From Lactarius indigo (taxonomy: Eukaryota > Basidiomycota > Agaricomycetes > Russulales > Russulaceae): a stretch of DNA of 61,692 bases. How positions within the stretch are numbered: position 1 is the first letter of the stretch; each line of letters begins with the position of its first letter. The DNA is taken from the NCBI GenBank assembly GCA_025766275.1, contig JAFKAC010000214.1, forward strand, positions 1 through 61,692, given 5' to 3'. Made by a program: the position numbers and the translations under genes. Under the pieces are notes generated by a model. It made no database searches and had not been told where the DNA came from. It saw only the letters and a list, made by a program, of their open reading frames with translations. This document shows, piece after piece, positions 26,301 to 36,627 of the stretch.

Positions 26301-26485
26301 AGCAGATTAAACATATCGATTTGCGTCACCACTACATATGTGAAGTAATTCGAGATAAGAAGATAGAACTATTCTTTATAGAAGGAGCTGAGAACCCTGC
26401 AGATCTTTTTACTAAGAATCTGGGTCACATTAAGTTCCTAAAATTCAGGGAACAACTTGGGCTGGAGTTTCACTCGCCCACATGA
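23378..26485 (+). CDS. Copia1 Pol: integrase, reverse transcriptase, RNase H
   Basis: Resumes Pol after Gypsy2 (GQSLFWLDAS). Visible in order: pre-integrase zinc region (DLMHHCLGHPS, CPGCAQGK); integrase core with D in HSDLKCF, D in SDAGGEY and E in TPQQNGCAEH; a variable Pro-rich linker (about 24400-24620); RVT_2 reverse transcriptase (WVFDLKSDGRKKARLVAKG, LDVKTAFLYGDL, IYGLKQA, catalytic YVDDVLF near 25528); copia RNase H (ADSDWASDP, SSTEAEYMSL, GDNQGSI, HIDLRHH). Ends at TGA 26483-26485. All catalytic residues are present; the frame is intact over its 1030 codons. Confidence 0.93.
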   Translation, partial: GQSLFWLDASISNLTESDYANISALQNVDYDLMHHCLGHPSKEVLRRSKESTKGFPDGIVIPTSDKLCPGCAQGKMPAASHPPSETRAKASFSRIHSDLKCFPIPSYHKYKYFIVFFNDYTSFAWITLLQDKASAITALKQWLVLIKNQFNATIEEWMSDAGGEYKSDAFLKQLKDADITVLQSAPHTPQQNGCAEHFMRTVMDKAQAMRLDACLPQSWWEFAVLHATHCYNRTPISRLQWQTPYGLLYNEKPDIAHLQVFGSGAYVHIPEARQVNKLSPKSELMIYLGRGSGMKADVFMRTPNTLFYSDKALFDEALFPRCPLDSVRSKPKGVTQLDDTASDDELLNDDTTPDVDDDPPPEPPKVRSAPQAPVAPPPSTSTGGSGPQLPPPLPPQPVPGPSQPRRLARTRKQTSRPDNVYGDRPPTTIIRDIERTHTWRQLTGDQPSSSRLCSCQDQTVPGDFPEQPESGPPCASGDNPHLSDDEVEQQLLTRLAQEGGVKFLDLLLAKAVSPTDLDAPDTSNIREWTYWDILKMPSDSQEEWRNVCKEELASLHNRNVYELVNPPKGRKVIKNRWVFDLKSDGRKKARLVAKGFSQVEGIDYDEIFSPVVRFETVRMMLALAALKDWHISGLDVKTAFLYGDLDEELYMEQPEGFKIPGQQHKVMCLRKAIYGLKQAALTWWRALDKSMGTLSCTRLQSDSGLFVNEEKTIVIIVYVDDVLFLRKNKKHIDSLKQRFMKIWECRDLGDTKEFLRMRILRSKGRILIDQWDYLQKVLQRFKLINAKSVPTPLPEGYHPTPNKESASPELCASYQQVIGSLLYIMIGTRPDIAYAVTKMAQFAANPSEDHLKRALYICHYLLGTSNYTLVYDGKSDGGIIAYADSDWASDPVTRKSTTGYLVKMANGIFCWNSRAQKSIALSSTEAEYMSLCDTSRQLVWIRLLFLELGINLEPIPLCGDNQGSIFLSSNPVQEKQIKHIDLRHHYICEVIRDKKIELFFIEGAENPADLFTKNLGHIKFLKFREQLGLEFHSPT

Positions 26486-27067
26486 GCTTGAGCAGCTCAA
26501 CACTATGGTTGGAGGTAGAATAAAAAGGGTCTTTTGTAGCTTCTCCATGTACATTGTTTCTTCTTTCCCAGTAATAGGGAATACATAAGAAATAGGGAAT
26601 ACATAAGAAATGAGTCACAAATGACTTCTTCTTCTCAGAACCGTACAAGCTTATTGAGTCTGATGACCCTAAGCTTTTATAATTTCTGAGAAGACTGTCC
26701 CATGAGAGTTGTTTTTTCACAAATCATAAAAGTTTATTGAGTCATCCGACTCTAAGCCTTCTATGGTTTTGTGTCAAACAACCCTGGTATTCTTACCAGC
26801 AGGAAGCTCACACATCCTGTTCCATCACCAGCATAGTATAACTGCTCATTAAACTGAGGATCGACGACCATTGTTGGGGTTAAGCGTCCCTTTGATTCTA
26901 TGAAGGGATGTTGCTATAATCCCACACCTAATCCCCTATACATCCCTCTGACATTTGAGGATCGAAGCATCCTTGGTCGATGTTTATTACCAATCCTTCT
27001 ATACAATGTCTTTAATGTAAGGTCATTGCTTAGATGCGCTTTACTAGCTGCACTAAGCAAGGGGGAG
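26486..27067 (+). other. Copia1 3' untranslated region with small tandem repeats and polypurine tract
   Basis: No coding sequence seen. An 18-bp unit AATAGGGAATACATAAGA is duplicated near 26572-26610. A second pair (TTATTGAGTC plus a TCTAAGC or CCTAAGC end) lies near 26650 and 26730. The purine run GCAAGGGGGAG ends at 27067 and serves as polypurine tract. Confidence 0.6.
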
Positions 27068-27466
27068 TGTTGAAACGTGATAAGTACATAAGGACCTTAT
27101 CTATAGCAGTTACGACATTACTCTACTATGTTTACCATATTAGGCAATTACGATACGTACAATAGTGGGCGTATCATGTCCTGTGATGAGGAGAAGTCCT
27201 ATGACTATCTCAGAAGGGCAAAACACATTAGGTGTGTGTAAAAACGCGATATTGTGGACGCCCTTACTCATCACTTAACCGCAAATGGACATGGTGGGGC
27301 CATAGAGCATAAATACCCTCCTATGTGGGGAGAGAGGCGAATACAGAACATCACCCACTTTGCTTGTGCACATTCTCCTCTCTCATTAGTCTCTCAACCT
27401 ACTCAAAGGTGAGAATGTCCTTCCTGCGTGCTGCGCTTTGGCCTATAAGGCTTTTGCTGCGCAACA
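27068..27466 (+). repeat. Copia1 3' LTR
   Basis: 399 bp; 11 differences from the 5' LTR, every one CG against TG, CA or TA. Followed by the TSD copy GATTT and the resumed LINE1 ORF1. Confidence 0.93.
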
Positions 27467-27471
27467 GATTT

Positions 27472-28607
27472 GACACCGCAACTCCTGCAACCTTGAATTC
27501 CTATGCACCGAAGCAGCTAAGTTAGGGTACAGTCTAGTCGCTAACTCGGCAGATGCTTTCAGGATCAACTCTGACCCCGTGGAAGCTGAGTTGGACTGGC
27601 TGCCAACCTCACGCGCCTCCTCTCAGGCACCATCTCGGGCACCATTTCCTGCACAGTACCCATCTACTCCACCGAACCCCCCTCTGCAGGTTGATACCAA
27701 TATGACCCCGAAACCAGTACGAGTCAAACACGTCCATACTGGTGATAACGACATTAGGGAACCTGACACGGATGTTACCATCAAAGCCATGTCACCAATC
27801 CCCTTCCCCATACCAATTCCACCTTCCCCGCTCCCCAATAGCTCTCCCATGTCGCCATCTCCTATGGCCGAGGACCATCCCATTGACGTGTTGGCAGACC
27901 GACTGGATGCCAACGGTGGTGTAAGGGCATCAATGCACGCGGTAACACGCAATACTGAAACCCTGCCGGCACCCAACCAATCATCTCTCCCAGGGGCTGA
28001 CCACAAGCCTCCACCGGCTGCTCCGCGACTGGCTCCTGTCCCGGTGTCCTTGCCTGTAGCTAATGCTGGACTTGAGCATCCTGTTGCACCTGCTCCCCAT
28101 AGCAGCAACAGTGAACTCATCCAAATGTTACGCCTCATCCAAGGCACCATCTCACAGTTGGAAGAGAAAGTCTCGGCGCAAGACTTGCGCATTGAGAACA
28201 TTCTTTCCAACAAACCAACAGCAGGATCGAAACCGGCTAAATGGAAAGAGGCGGTGGCAGCCCCTCTTCCCGCCAATACCGGGAGTAGACCAGCCACCGC
28301 AATGGACGAGGCTCTGAGCAGCAATGCCCGAGCTGATGACCCTGCAGACGCCCAGCCCACCGCGAGCACCTCCACACGCCAACAACCTCCTCCTGTCAAC
28401 CAAGCTACACGACCAACACCCTCAGCCAACCTCCCCCCCTCATGGTCGTCCATAGTAACCCAGAAGGGCGTCAAACAGCAATCCACCAATGCTACCCTAG
28501 CCAAGAACACCATGGCCTCCACGGGCCATGGAAATAACGGCAAAAGTGGTGGCGATGCCATGTCTCGCCGAAACAAAGCAAATATCACCGAGGTCACTGT
28601 CATCTGA
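27472..28607 (+). CDS. LINE1 ORF1, middle segment
   Basis: Joined in frame to 10312-12142 after removal of Copia1. Pro/Ser/Ala-rich, with a predicted short coiled coil (ELIQMLRLIQGTISQLEEKVSAQDLR split over residues near 28110-28200). It ends in TGA 28605-28607, after which the same frame continues (GQGTDNAELEAAL) into the zinc-knuckle part. TGA GGA suggests an earlier CGA. Confidence 0.65.
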
Positions 28608-29504
28608 GGACAAGGTACCGATAACGCGGAGCTTGAAGCTGCGTTGTACTCTACTCCCCCTTCCACCATAGTCGGCCTAGCAAGGTCGGAAATTGAACAG
28701 TTGACGTCGTCCCCTATTGTCCTCCTCGATGGGAGATGGTCCACCAATGCTGCATCCCATAATTTTGTTTACTGCATCGCAGGCTCTGTCCCCTTCAGAT
28801 CAATCTATGCTTTCCACAATGCACTGGTATCGCCACTCAAAGTTGGGAACCTCATCCCAAATGATGGTTGGATGTATGTGCAAATCCGCAAAACACCGAC
28901 AACCAGCCCAGATGGGGTCGTCTTTGACAGCGATGACCTCACAACAGAACTCAGACGTAACGTTGCGTTCAAGGACGCTATTCTCTGCATCGCCCCCTTT
29001 TGGCAAGGCAACCCCCAGAACATCAGCCGGAACCCTCACAGAATGGTCAAAGTCACATATGTAGATGAGGACGGGCAAATCGCCCTCCAAATCAAACGTG
29101 ACGGCATCTTCATGTTCAACGAACCCATCAACTTCATCATCACTGGCGACAACCCTACCATCCAAATGTGTGGACGATGCCATAGGATCAGACACACTAC
29201 CGACTCCCCAGCATGTCAAGTCCTGTGCAACTCCATCATCTGTCACATCTGTGCAGGTTCACACCACCCTTTGATGCACGCCTTCCACTGCCCCACGTCC
29301 ACACAACACCAGGTGGCTGGGACATGCCGCTGTCGGTTCCCGTGTATTAACTGTAAAGGGAACCACAACGCCTGCTCCCCAAACTGCCCCATGAAGAAGA
29401 CTTTTGCACCCCCCTCACTCGCAACAGTATCATCTGCCGCCCCCGCTGCCCCCTCCCAACCCTCTGCCAAGGGAAAGGAGAAGGTTCTCACTGTAGCGGT
29501 ATGA
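28608..29504 (+). CDS. LINE1 ORF1, C-terminal segment with zinc knuckles
   Basis: Same frame as the preceding segment. It has the fold-like block typical of agaric LINE ORF1 (DGRWSTNAASHNFVYCIAG, NDGWMYVQIR, FKDAILCIAPFW, VDEDGQIALQIKRDGIFMF) followed by Cys/His clusters: CGRCHRIRHTTDSPAC, CHICAGSHHPLMHAFHC and CINCKGNHNACSPNC. These are CCHC-like knuckles for RNA binding. The frame ends at TGA 29502-29504, inside the Gypsy3 LTR that begins at 29492, so the original C-terminus and the ORF2 of this copy are lost. Confidence 0.75.
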   Translation, partial: GQGTDNAELEAALYSTPPSTIVGLARSEIEQLTSSPIVLLDGRWSTNAASHNFVYCIAGSVPFRSIYAFHNALVSPLKVGNLIPNDGWMYVQIRKTPTTSPDGVVFDSDDLTTELRRNVAFKDAILCIAPFWQGNPQNISRNPHRMVKVTYVDEDGQIALQIKRDGIFMFNEPINFIITGDNPTIQMCGRCHRIRHTTDSPACQVLCNSIICHICAGSHHPLMHAFHCPTSTQHQVAGTCRCRFPCINCKGNHNACSPNCPMKKTFAPPSLATVSSAAPAAPSQPSAKGKEKVLTVAV

Positions 29505-30264
29505 CTTATCGCGACAACTAGACCAAGCAAGGTGTAAGTGAACTGACACGGTACACACTCAAGCCTAGCGCGGAGACAAGTCACGCGCCGAACGAACAGT
29601 CACTGCGGAGGATATGCACACGTAAGGACTTTATTCAAGTCCAAAGGCAAAGGTGATCACGCAGTGGCACGCTGAGTGGAGAACCAAGAGGACAAGTTAA
29701 CATTGGAGAGGTAAGGGAAGTACAAGAGAATACGCACCTGAGTGGAGAACCAAGAGGACAAGTTGGTTCCACTCAGGATGCTACATGAGGGTTTATATAC
29801 TATGCTGCGGCTGAGTTCGAATTACTACTAAACCTTGTTACTAAAGGTATGTGTAATAGTAATGAGTCAGACGCTGACGCGTCGTATCTAATAATAGCGT
29901 TATCTATTGTGCTGACTGATGCACAGTCATTAACACTGACAGAACAATGACGTGTCCTTATCTATGAGTCACAACCCTATGACAATGTAGTCTAGAACTA
30001 TCTAGAACCTTCCCTGCTTATCGTCCAATGAGAAACTACTGTACTAATGAGGAAGGTGACCTAAAGAGGTAACATCCGATAAGGAAGTTACTATCCCAGG
30101 GTCACGTGCTTGGGGTGCACATGTTGGCATCACGTGACTAACCATCTTATCATATCTAATGATAAGGACTTGGATGTTTGAGCGCAACGTTGGAGTCTCA
30201 TATCTCTACCGAATAAATCCGTAAAAATACAGAAAAATAAGGTAAAAATAGAGCGTCCGTGACA
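29492..30264 (-). repeat. Gypsy3 3' LTR
   Basis: 773 bp, on the minus strand TGTCACGGACGC to CATACCGCTACA. It is preceded (minus strand) by the polypurine tract AAGGAGGGGGGTGA (30265-30278). No second copy in the window, so its left border is set by the TG...CA ends and by the break in the LINE1 frame. Confidence 0.8.
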
Positions 30265-30276
30265 TCACCCCCCTCC

Positions 30277-33200
30277 TTAAGGGTCGACGTCCGCGTTGGC
30301 CAATGTATCCACCTGATGAGCTTGCCAAGGCAAGGACGCGTATATGAGAGCCGCTATTTTTCTAGGTGCACCCGGGTTTGAGGAATGGAATTCCTTAACC
30401 GCATCAGGGGCATGCGCTAGGTTTTTAGCTGGTTCCCATGTGTCCTCACCCTCACCGTATCCTTTCCAACGGACGAGGTATTTAAGAGTACGACCAAAGA
30501 GTTTAGAGTCTCGTATATGGTCAACTTCGTACTCTTCTTCTCCCTCGACCGTTATTGGATCGGGTGGTGGAGGCGTGAGCCCATTAACTTCGTTTCCTTT
30601 GTAAGGAGAGAGGCGGTCTACATGAAATACATCATGGATCCGTAATGCAGGGGGTAATGCAAGCTTGTAGTCGACGTCACTTATAACTTTAGTGACTTCG
30701 AATGGGCCAAGTTGCTTGGGTCCCAATTTGGACGACTGCTGATGTATCTTTATCTGTTTAGCTTGCAACCAGACTTTATCCCCAACGTTAAAGGAATATG
30801 GCTTAGTCCTTTGTTCAACGTCTGTCTGCATTCGCCTTTTACTTAGGCGTAGAGCCGCTTCTGCGTCCTTACGAGCGGAAACTAAGTGTTGGAGGCGCTT
30901 GTCGAGCAGTGGAATACCCGTAGGTCTGCCAGCGGGAATGGTGAAGTCCGGCGTAAAGCCGTATAGTAGCTCGAAGGGAGTGTGTCCCGTAGCTGAGTTG
31001 AGCCTACTATTGACTACGAATTCCGCTGTAGGAAGCAGGTCTGCCCAATCATCCTGTCTCTTGCTAATGAACATGCACAAATATATTTCAACTTCTTGAT
31101 TTTTGCGCTCGACTTGTCCATTAGCTTGAGGGTGATAGGCTGTGGTAAGACCTGCGTCTATTCCTAGTCGCTTGTAAAGGGCACGCATACTTCGCGCCAC
31201 AAATTGGGGTCCCCTATCGCTTATGACTTTGCGAGGGATCCCATGCAGGGGGAAGATTTGTTCAAAGTAGATGGATGCCACCCCATCAGCCGTAATCTGA
31301 GAAGTCACGGGGAACAGATGTATCTGCTTTGTATAATGATCTACGATGTTTAAGATCATATCTTTCCCATGTGACATGGGCAGTGGGCCGATTAAGTCGA
31401 TCCCAACTATCTGCCATGGTCCCTCAGGTACTTCTTGCGGCTGAATGGTTGCTTTAGGGTGTAGGTCTTTGCGATATCATTGGCAACGATCACATCCTTC
31501 TACGTATGAGGCAATAAAGCCTGACATGCGTGGCCACCAGTAGTAGCGACTGACTAGCTCTATAGTCCCATTCTTCCCAGGGTGTCCGGTAGTGACCGAG
31601 TCGTGGCATGACTTTACCACGTCCCTTCGAAGGGCACGATCATTCGGGACGTATAATTTACCCCGGTGGTAAATGAAACCATCTTCTTCTTCCCACATTA
31701 AGACGCCATTAGTGAGAGCTTTAGGAGCGGTCTTTGATATGCTTTTAAGACCCTCTATGACTTCTGCCTCTCTAATAGATGCGAGCTTAATACGACTCCC
31801 CAAAGAGTCTATTTCAGGGACAAAGTGCGCATTAGCGGCAGCTAGGAAATGCTCAGGTTTTAACACCTGTATCTGGCGGTTGTCTTCAGAGTCTCGGACC
31901 TGGTCTCGTGAGAAACGACTTAATGCATCGGCTTGCATGGATTCTCCTTTCTTATAAGTGATTTTGAAGGCAAACCGACTTAAGAATAAGGCCCATCTAG
32001 CTTGGCGCCTGTTTAAGTCTTTCATGGTTGCCCACCATTCCATGTTCTTATGGTCGGTGATCACTTCAAAAGAGATGCCTTCGAGGAAATGTCTCCAGTC
32101 CTCTAAGGCACGGATTAAGCCGAGCATTTCTCTGTCGTATATCTCATAATTGCGTTCTTCTTTGCTCATGGACTGTGAGCGGTACGCAATGGGGTGCCAG
32201 AGACCGTCCGGGTATTTCTGAGTTAAAATACCGCCAGTAGCGAATCCTGAAGCATCTACCTCGACCCTGGTTGGAAGGTTCGGATCGTAAACCTTAAGAA
32301 TAGGTTCTTGTACGAATCGTTCCTTCAACAGGTCAAAGGCTTTCTGCTGTTCAGACTGCCATATCCAAGGAGTGTCTTTCTTAGTAAGGTCATGAAGGGG
32401 TCGGGCGATAGCCGCGAAGTCCTTGATGAACCTCCTATAGAAATTGGCAAACCCGATGAATGCTCTTACTTCTTTGAGCGTAGTCGGGGTTGGCCACTCC
32501 TTTACTGCAGAGACCTTGCCAGGGTCCATCTGCACTTCTCCGGGACGAATAATCATCCCAAGGTACTCCATTTCTTGCTTCTCAAAATCGCACTTCTCAG
32601 GCTTGAGATAGAGGTCGTATTGCTCTAACCGTGTTAACACCTCGCGTACTATCTTGCGATGGTGTTTAAGTTTATTGCTATAGATGAGAATATCATCCAT
32701 ATATACAGCGACCTCTCCTTGTGCGATAAGATCAGCAAAGACGGCGTTCATCAAGGCTTGGAAGGTGGCGGGGCTATTAGTCATGCCGAAGTACATGACT
32801 TTCGGCTCATATAGACCCCTATTGGTAACAATGGCACCTTTCCATTCGTCGCCTTCTTTGATGCGGATATTGTGATATCCCCATCGAACGTCGAATTTAG
32901 TGAAGTATTGAGCTCCCTTGAGTCTATTAATAATATCGGCAGCGAGTGGGAGTGGATATCGGTTCTTAATAGTGATTTTGTTAAGACGCCGATAGTCTTG
33001 GACCAGACGGAGCTTGCCATCCTTCTTCTTAATGAAGAATACAGGGGATGCCATGGGTGACTTAGATGGCACTAAATGTCCTTTCCCTATATGTTCATCT
33101 AGGAATTTGTCCAATTCTACTTGCTCACTGGGTGACATGGGGTACGTCTTGACCTTCCAGTGTTTAACTGCATCTGGTTCTAGGTCTATGGCATGGTCCC

Positions 33201-33894
33201 ATGGCTGGTGCTCAGGGAGTCTCTGGGATTCTTCCTCAGAGAAGACTTTTGCGAAGTCACGATAGTGCTCAGGGACCATCTCTTCGAAGGTTTTTTTAGG
33301 TGTGGAGGTTATCGCTTTCTCGGCAATCTGCTGAGAGTACGTGAAACCGGCCAGACAGAAAACTTCGTCAGAGACTGTGTCCAACACTTTCTCTGCAAGG
33401 AGACGGCGGCGTTCCATTCGGTTCGCCATAATGCGCGTCACCTCTATCTCTATCTCCGGTGCAGCTATTTCAGCGCTGGAGTTGAGACGCATAGTGCCTT
33501 CCTGCCAGTCTATGTGCGGGTTCCGATGTCTAAGCCAAGGCAGTCCCAATATTACTCGTTCTGGGCCTAGTGAAGTGACCATAAAGTCGAACTTTTCTGC
33601 ACTAGGACCGACTTTGAGAACGAGCGTTACTTTATGGGTGATACTGCCGGCTTCGTTGAGCGTCCCATCTATATTATAGAGGGTGATGGGATGTTCCAAT
33701 GGAACCTGCAACATCTTGTGGCGGTCAGCGTACTTCTTGTCCAGGAACAACGAAGTTGCTCCGGAATCTACCATGGCTGCTACTTTTACAGTACGATGAC
33801 GTCCTTGTAATTCAACAGAAATATGAAAATGAGATCTGCTATCTTTTGTTTCAGGAATAATACATGACGAAAGCGCTGCATCAGACATCATCAC
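30277..33894 (-). pseudogene. Gypsy3 Pol with one nonsense codon
   Basis: ATG 33894 opens 805 codons: protease MVDSGATSLF; reverse transcriptase with KKKDGKLRLVQDYRRLN and YMDDILIYS; RNase H EVDASGFATGG; integrase zinc region HDSVTTGHPGK to CDRCQ. TGA at 31477-31479 follows; the same frame goes on (YRKDLHPKATIQ) with D in GIDLIGPL, D in ISDRGPQF, E in ANGQVERKNQ, and chromodomain YEVDHIRDSKLFG, YLVRWKGYGEGEDTWEP, ending at 30277. One TGA, probably from CGA, is the only break, so decay is recent. Typical chromoviral Pol length (about 1205 codons). Confidence 0.9.
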
Positions 33895-34160
33895 TTGCGG
33901 CGCTGCTACAAATTGTGGAGCAATCGGAACACTAATACTATTGTTAATCTCCGAGGCAGATGTAGATGTAGAATCAGAACAGGAAGCCGGGACATCACTA
34001 CTATCAACATTACAGGCAGAAACAGAGTGGTACGTAGGAATTACAGATTGGTCCGAGTCCGAAACGAGGCGAGATCGTAGGCATATCTTACAACTACATG
34101 AAGCCGAGTCAACCGTATCTGTTTTACAGGGGGAGTCCGCAGCTATGACTACCCCTGGAT

Positions 34161-35113
34161 CTAAAAAGCCGCCTTAAGAGCGTTGATTTGCTCTTGTTGG
34201 GCTGTGAGCGCCGCCAATAACTTTGCCACGTCTGCCTGGGACGTATTGGCTTTGGGCGGTGCGGGAGTACTTGATTGGGCGGTGGAAGCCGCCGACTGAC
34301 TGGAAGAAGGTTGAGAAGGGGTCTCCTCACTGCTGGCCGCAGCTTTCGCTTTGGCGGGTTTCCCCATGAATTTGAGCATGCAGACGGGTGCCCTATGTCC
34401 GACCTTTTGACAATGGTGGCACACGTCGCGTTCGTGGTTTCCATCCTTCTTTGAGTGGTCCTTAGAACCACACCCGTAACACTTGCCTTGCATGTGTTTC
34501 TGATAGTCTTGCCGGGTCTTTCCGCCGGATGCGGGCTTGCTCGTGCCGGATCCCTGCTGTCGTGATGCGTCAACTTGCATCGCGTCTGGATCGGACGGCT
34601 TGCCTGCAGGCAAGATCGACTGGCTGGACGAACCGCCCTTCTTTTCCGAGTCCCTCTGTCTTAGTCGCTGATCCAGCGACTGTGAGACTTGCTTGAGGTC
34701 GTCGAAGTCGACGTGGGCCTTGTCCGTCAAGGCTAAGGCATCTTTTACGCGGTCCGAAAGACCGTCGTAGAAGTGGGTGCGGAGGTCTGCTTTTGACCAT
34801 CCAGTCTGTCCAGAGTATTGTTCGAACACGGATCGGTACTCTGCAACCGATCCGCGGCCCTGTTTTGTTTTCTTCAGCTGCTCCCTCGCTGTCTCTGTAG
34901 TGTCGAGGGGCGAGAACCGTCGGTTAAACTCCTTGATGAATTCGTCCCAAGAGCTACCGAACGGGATATTATTTGACTGAAGTTGTTCGAGGTAGGGGAG
35001 AGCCCATGACTTGGCTTCCCCTTCCATAAGGTTAAGAACCGCCATAATCCAGCGGTCTTCTGCCCGGAAGTACATGCCCTGGGCCGGGTCCCAGGTGTTC
35101 ATAGCGTCCTGCT
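34161..35113 (-). CDS. Gypsy3 Gag, truncated at its N-terminus
   Basis: Capsid-like region (WDPAQGMYFRAEDRWIMAVLNLMEGEAKSW, RRFSPLDTTETAREQLKKTKQGRGSVAEY) and two zinc-knuckle-like clusters (CYGCGSKDHSKKDGNH and CHHCQKVGHRAPVC). Ends TAA-type stop at 34161. The first residues visible directly abut the LTR-c copy at 35114, and the normal start is missing. Pol lies in another frame about 265 nt downstream. Confidence 0.85.
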
Positions 35114-35728
35114 TGATGAACAGCAAAGACATAACCAGTACTCACAGAGGCAAAGAGTCTGTGGTGAGATACTAGTGGCAAGCTGGTTAGCAGCAGAGGG
35201 GAATGTCAAGCAGTGAAGCAGAGGGAGTCTGGCACACAGCAGTGAGAGAACTGATGTGGTATTACAGAGGAGGAGACATACCTGGCACACAGCAGTGAGA
35301 GAACTGATGTGGACCAGGAGCGTACAAGCACTACTACTTATACTGTACAGAGGTGTGACACTAGTACAAGAGTGGTAACGTAGAGTCACAGAATACAAGG
35401 AGCGTTGTTCTACATACAGGACAAAAGGAGTGTATGAAAGGAGAACAAGGCGACTAAAACAAAGAGAGTCCAGACAAAGATGATATCATAATGACATCAC
35501 AATAAAGACAAGAATTAAAGAAGAACAAAGTACTGAGTACAATGAAGTGTCCGGAGTATTCTACATGATGTCATAGTACATGATGTCATACATGACGCAA
35601 TGATCAGCGCTAGATTGTACAGATCAAATGTAAGTAATCTACAAGTCCAATTAATCTAATCTAAAGCAGTCCATGCTGCAAGTCCGGTCCGTATGAGCCG
35701 CTAAGTGCGCAAGGGTCACTTATCAACA
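35114..35728 (-). repeat. LTR-c copy with unrelated flanks (recombination junction)
   Basis: 615 bp, minus-strand TGTTGATAAGTGACC to GCTGTTCATCA, similar to the solo LTRs at 46803-47238 and 59470-60086. Those have perfect 5-bp TSDs; this one has CTGCT-like sequence on the left (Gypsy3 gag) and ATTCG on the right (Gypsy4 integrase), which do not match. GTATAAGTAG in minus orientation may be its TATA box. Confidence 0.85.
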
Positions 35729-36587
35729 ATTCGCATCCACCTTCATGAGGCAACTGTGTAACACCCTAGGGATACAACAAAACATATCATCGGCATATCA
35801 CCCCCAGACTGATGGCCAGTCAGAACGCACCAACCAGTGGCTGGAACAATACTTATGACACTGGTGCAATATAAGGCAAGACAATTGGGCAGAAGTTCTG
35901 CCTATGGCACAATTCATGCACAATTTGTGGATGAACACCACAATGAAACACTCCCCATTCTCGCTCCTTATGGGATGGGAACCGCGTACAACCTGGAGTC
36001 CCAAACCATCGAGCTGCCCAGCAGTAGACCAATGATTGGAAGAGCTGCTGGTTCTGAGACAACACGCCCAGGACAGCATTAAACACGTGCAACATCTCAT
36101 GATGCAACGAGGCAAGATGAAATTCACGCCTTATCAACAAGGAGACCAGGTATGGTTAGAAGGAACGAACCTCTGTACCTTCTATCCCACAAGTAAACTC
36201 GCCCCAAAAAGATATGGACCGTTCAAGATAACAAAGGTTCTATCAGATGTTTCCTACAAACTCAAACTCCCCGCAACATGGAAGATCCACCCAGTATTCC
36301 ATGCGAACCTTCTTACACCATATAGGGAAATGGAAATACATGGAGCAAACTTCACCCGGCCTCCACCTGACCTTATCAATGGAGAAGAGGAGTACAAAGT
36401 GGAGCGCATTGAAGACGCCCAGGCACGAGGTCAAGGGTGTAAACTTCATTTCCTGGTTAAGTGGAAAGGATTCCCCACGAGTGACAACACATGGGAACCC
36501 ACGACCAACCTGACACACGCTAGGGATGCAATCAGAGACTACTACCAATTATACCCATCCACTGAAGGGGTAGGGCGAAAGGTATAA
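35729..36587 (+). pseudogene. Gypsy4A Pol fragment: integrase end and chromodomain
   Basis: Begins FASTFMRQLCNTLGIQQNISSAYHPQTDGQSERTNQWLEQ, then TGA 35856-35858 (copy B has CGA at 41195-41197), further drift, and from 36036 an open frame with [19 protein letters not shown] and chromodomain [30 protein letters not shown]. Pol ends at TAA 36585-36587 after GRKV; copy B has the same stop after GQKV, so the end is natural and the third ORF is separate. Confidence 0.85.
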
Positions 36588-36627
36588 GAAAAAGACCCTC
36601 TGACCAAGCCCCCTCAGCAACGACACA

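Larger units (their letters stand above)
12143..27466 (+). mobile_element. Copia1: Ty1/copia LTR retrotransposon carrying two nested insertions
   Basis: The 399-bp LTRs at 12143-12541 and 27068-27466 differ at 11 positions, all at CpG sites. The TSD is GATTC (12138-12142) against GATTT (27467-27471); the mismatch is itself a C-to-T at a CpG formed with the following G. The order protease, integrase, RT, RNase H is that of copia elements. Inside lie a solo Gypsy4-type LTR (13282-13864) and full-length Gypsy2 (15645-23372). Net element without inserts is about 7 kb. The gag-pol frame is additionally broken by TGA at 14790-14792, so it is not autonomous now. Confidence 0.95.
29492..35113 (-). 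mobile_element. Gypsy3: 5'-truncated chromodomain Ty3/gypsy element
   Basis: Minus-strand order: gag (35113-34161), pol (33894-30277), polypurine tract, 3' LTR (30264-29492). It is inserted in LINE1 ORF1. The 5' LTR and Gag N-terminus are absent because the element stops abruptly at the LTR-c copy at 35114. It is not a close relative of Gypsy1/2: shorter Pol, no C-terminal module, different LTR. Confidence 0.9.

Noticed and set aside
27623..28747. Minus-strand ORF of 374 codons
   Set aside because: It lies opposite the Pro/Ser/Ala-rich LINE1 ORF1, whose composition keeps the reverse frame open; no recognisable protein.
35114..35728. LTR-c copies as MITEs or DNA transposons
   Set aside because: They have 5-bp TSDs, TG...CA ends and a TATA box, and lack long terminal inverted repeats, which fits solo LTRs better.
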